64,000 bases of DNA from Calliphora vicina (Eukaryota; Arthropoda; Insecta; Diptera; Calliphoridae), in NCBI RefSeq assembly GCF_958450345.1, contig NC_088780.1, forward strand, positions 26,373,667-26,437,666, written 5' to 3'. The notes beneath the pieces were generated by a model. The model saw only the letters and a list, made by a program, of their open reading frames with translations. It made no database searches and was not told where the DNA came from. Made by a program: the position numbers and the translations under genes. Position 1 is the first letter of the stretch. Each line of letters begins with the position of its first letter. This document shows, in pieces, positions 63,707 to 64,000 of this stretch.

Positions 63707-63955
63707 TATAAAACTCAGACACACACGTAGCTAGCGACACTTATCTAAGATTTGCGATTACCAGCAGGATTAAATGATTCAAACATTTCATAGCCATCTA
63801 ACCATAAATGGTCAAAGAAGAGCAGAGTCTTAAGAAATTAAAAAAACAGAAAATTTAATTAAATAAAAACGTGAAATATATCTGTTGGCAACGAATATCA
63901 AATCTTTAAACATTTTCTACAAAATGTGCAAAACCAAACGAGCCCCACCACACAT
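63707..63955 (+). promoter_or_regulatory. Possible TATA promoter, leader and first coding exon
   Basis: TATAAAAC at 63707 in a GC-richer context is followed by a leader. An ATG at 63924 (TACAAAATG context) starts MCKTKRAPPH, followed by a possible splice donor CAT|GTAATA at 63956. The gene would run off the window. Weak evidence, no family recognised. Confidence 0.3.
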
Positions 63956-64000
63956 GTAATAGGAAATAAAAATTTACTATAAAATAAATATTTCAATCCA

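Overview
The window is a very AT-rich piece of an insect nuclear genome, most likely a calyptrate fly such as a blowfly. The evidence is two-exon insect-type UDP-glycosyltransferase (UGT) genes, AATAAA poly(A) signals, and dozens of dipteran-type repeats built round the core 'GACGGACATGGCTTAATCGA' with GTCY/TA proto-microsatellites (mini-me-like). I cannot name the species.

Genes: five UGT genes lie head-to-tail on the + strand: UGT-1 634-2440, UGT-2 7470-9122, UGT-3 21423-23085, UGT-4 32732-34696 and UGT-5 41333-46241. Each has a short first exon (signal peptide and start of the acceptor domain), one phase-1 intron at the same codon, and a long second exon (rest of the acceptor domain, sugar-nucleotide signature, C-terminal membrane anchor, K-x-K-x-x tail). 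UGT-2, -3 and -4 are close paralogues. UGT-3 and UGT-4 also share several kilobases of upstream sequence, so they arose by duplication of a larger block (about 16.9-23.1 kb and 28.5-34.7 kb). UGT-5 has lost the sugar-binding residues and looks like a pseudoenzyme. By hand alignment, none of the five carries the usual catalytic His. A possible promoter and first exon of another gene sits at the right edge (63.7-64 kb).

Everything else is transposon-derived, often nested, and many insertions can be read exactly from target-site duplications (TSDs). 5-bp TSDs with CAC-type termini (Transib-like): 10107-14919, 19686-20995, 38198-39581, 39750-40923, 58201-59905. 8-bp TSDs (hAT-like): 10908-11821, 13818-14692, 16651-17183, 17323-18842, 29638-31044, 47107-50535, 48241-49412. 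9-bp TSD (Mutator-like): 60861-62123. TTAA-type: 33021-33312 and 53306-53833. TA-type: 25246-25972 and 35053-35713. Long fold-back elements sit at 23635-25045, about 35999-37548, and in three copies of another family (19.2, 29.4-31.5 and 43.4 kb). Decayed mariner/Tc1 and hAT transposase fragments are present, but no intact transposase. A perfect (ACAG)n array of about 714 bp (12731-13444) has grown inside one mini-me-like element.

Several insertions can be checked against empty sites elsewhere in the same window, which gives a relative chronology. No RNA gene, CRISPR array or prokaryotic feature was seen.
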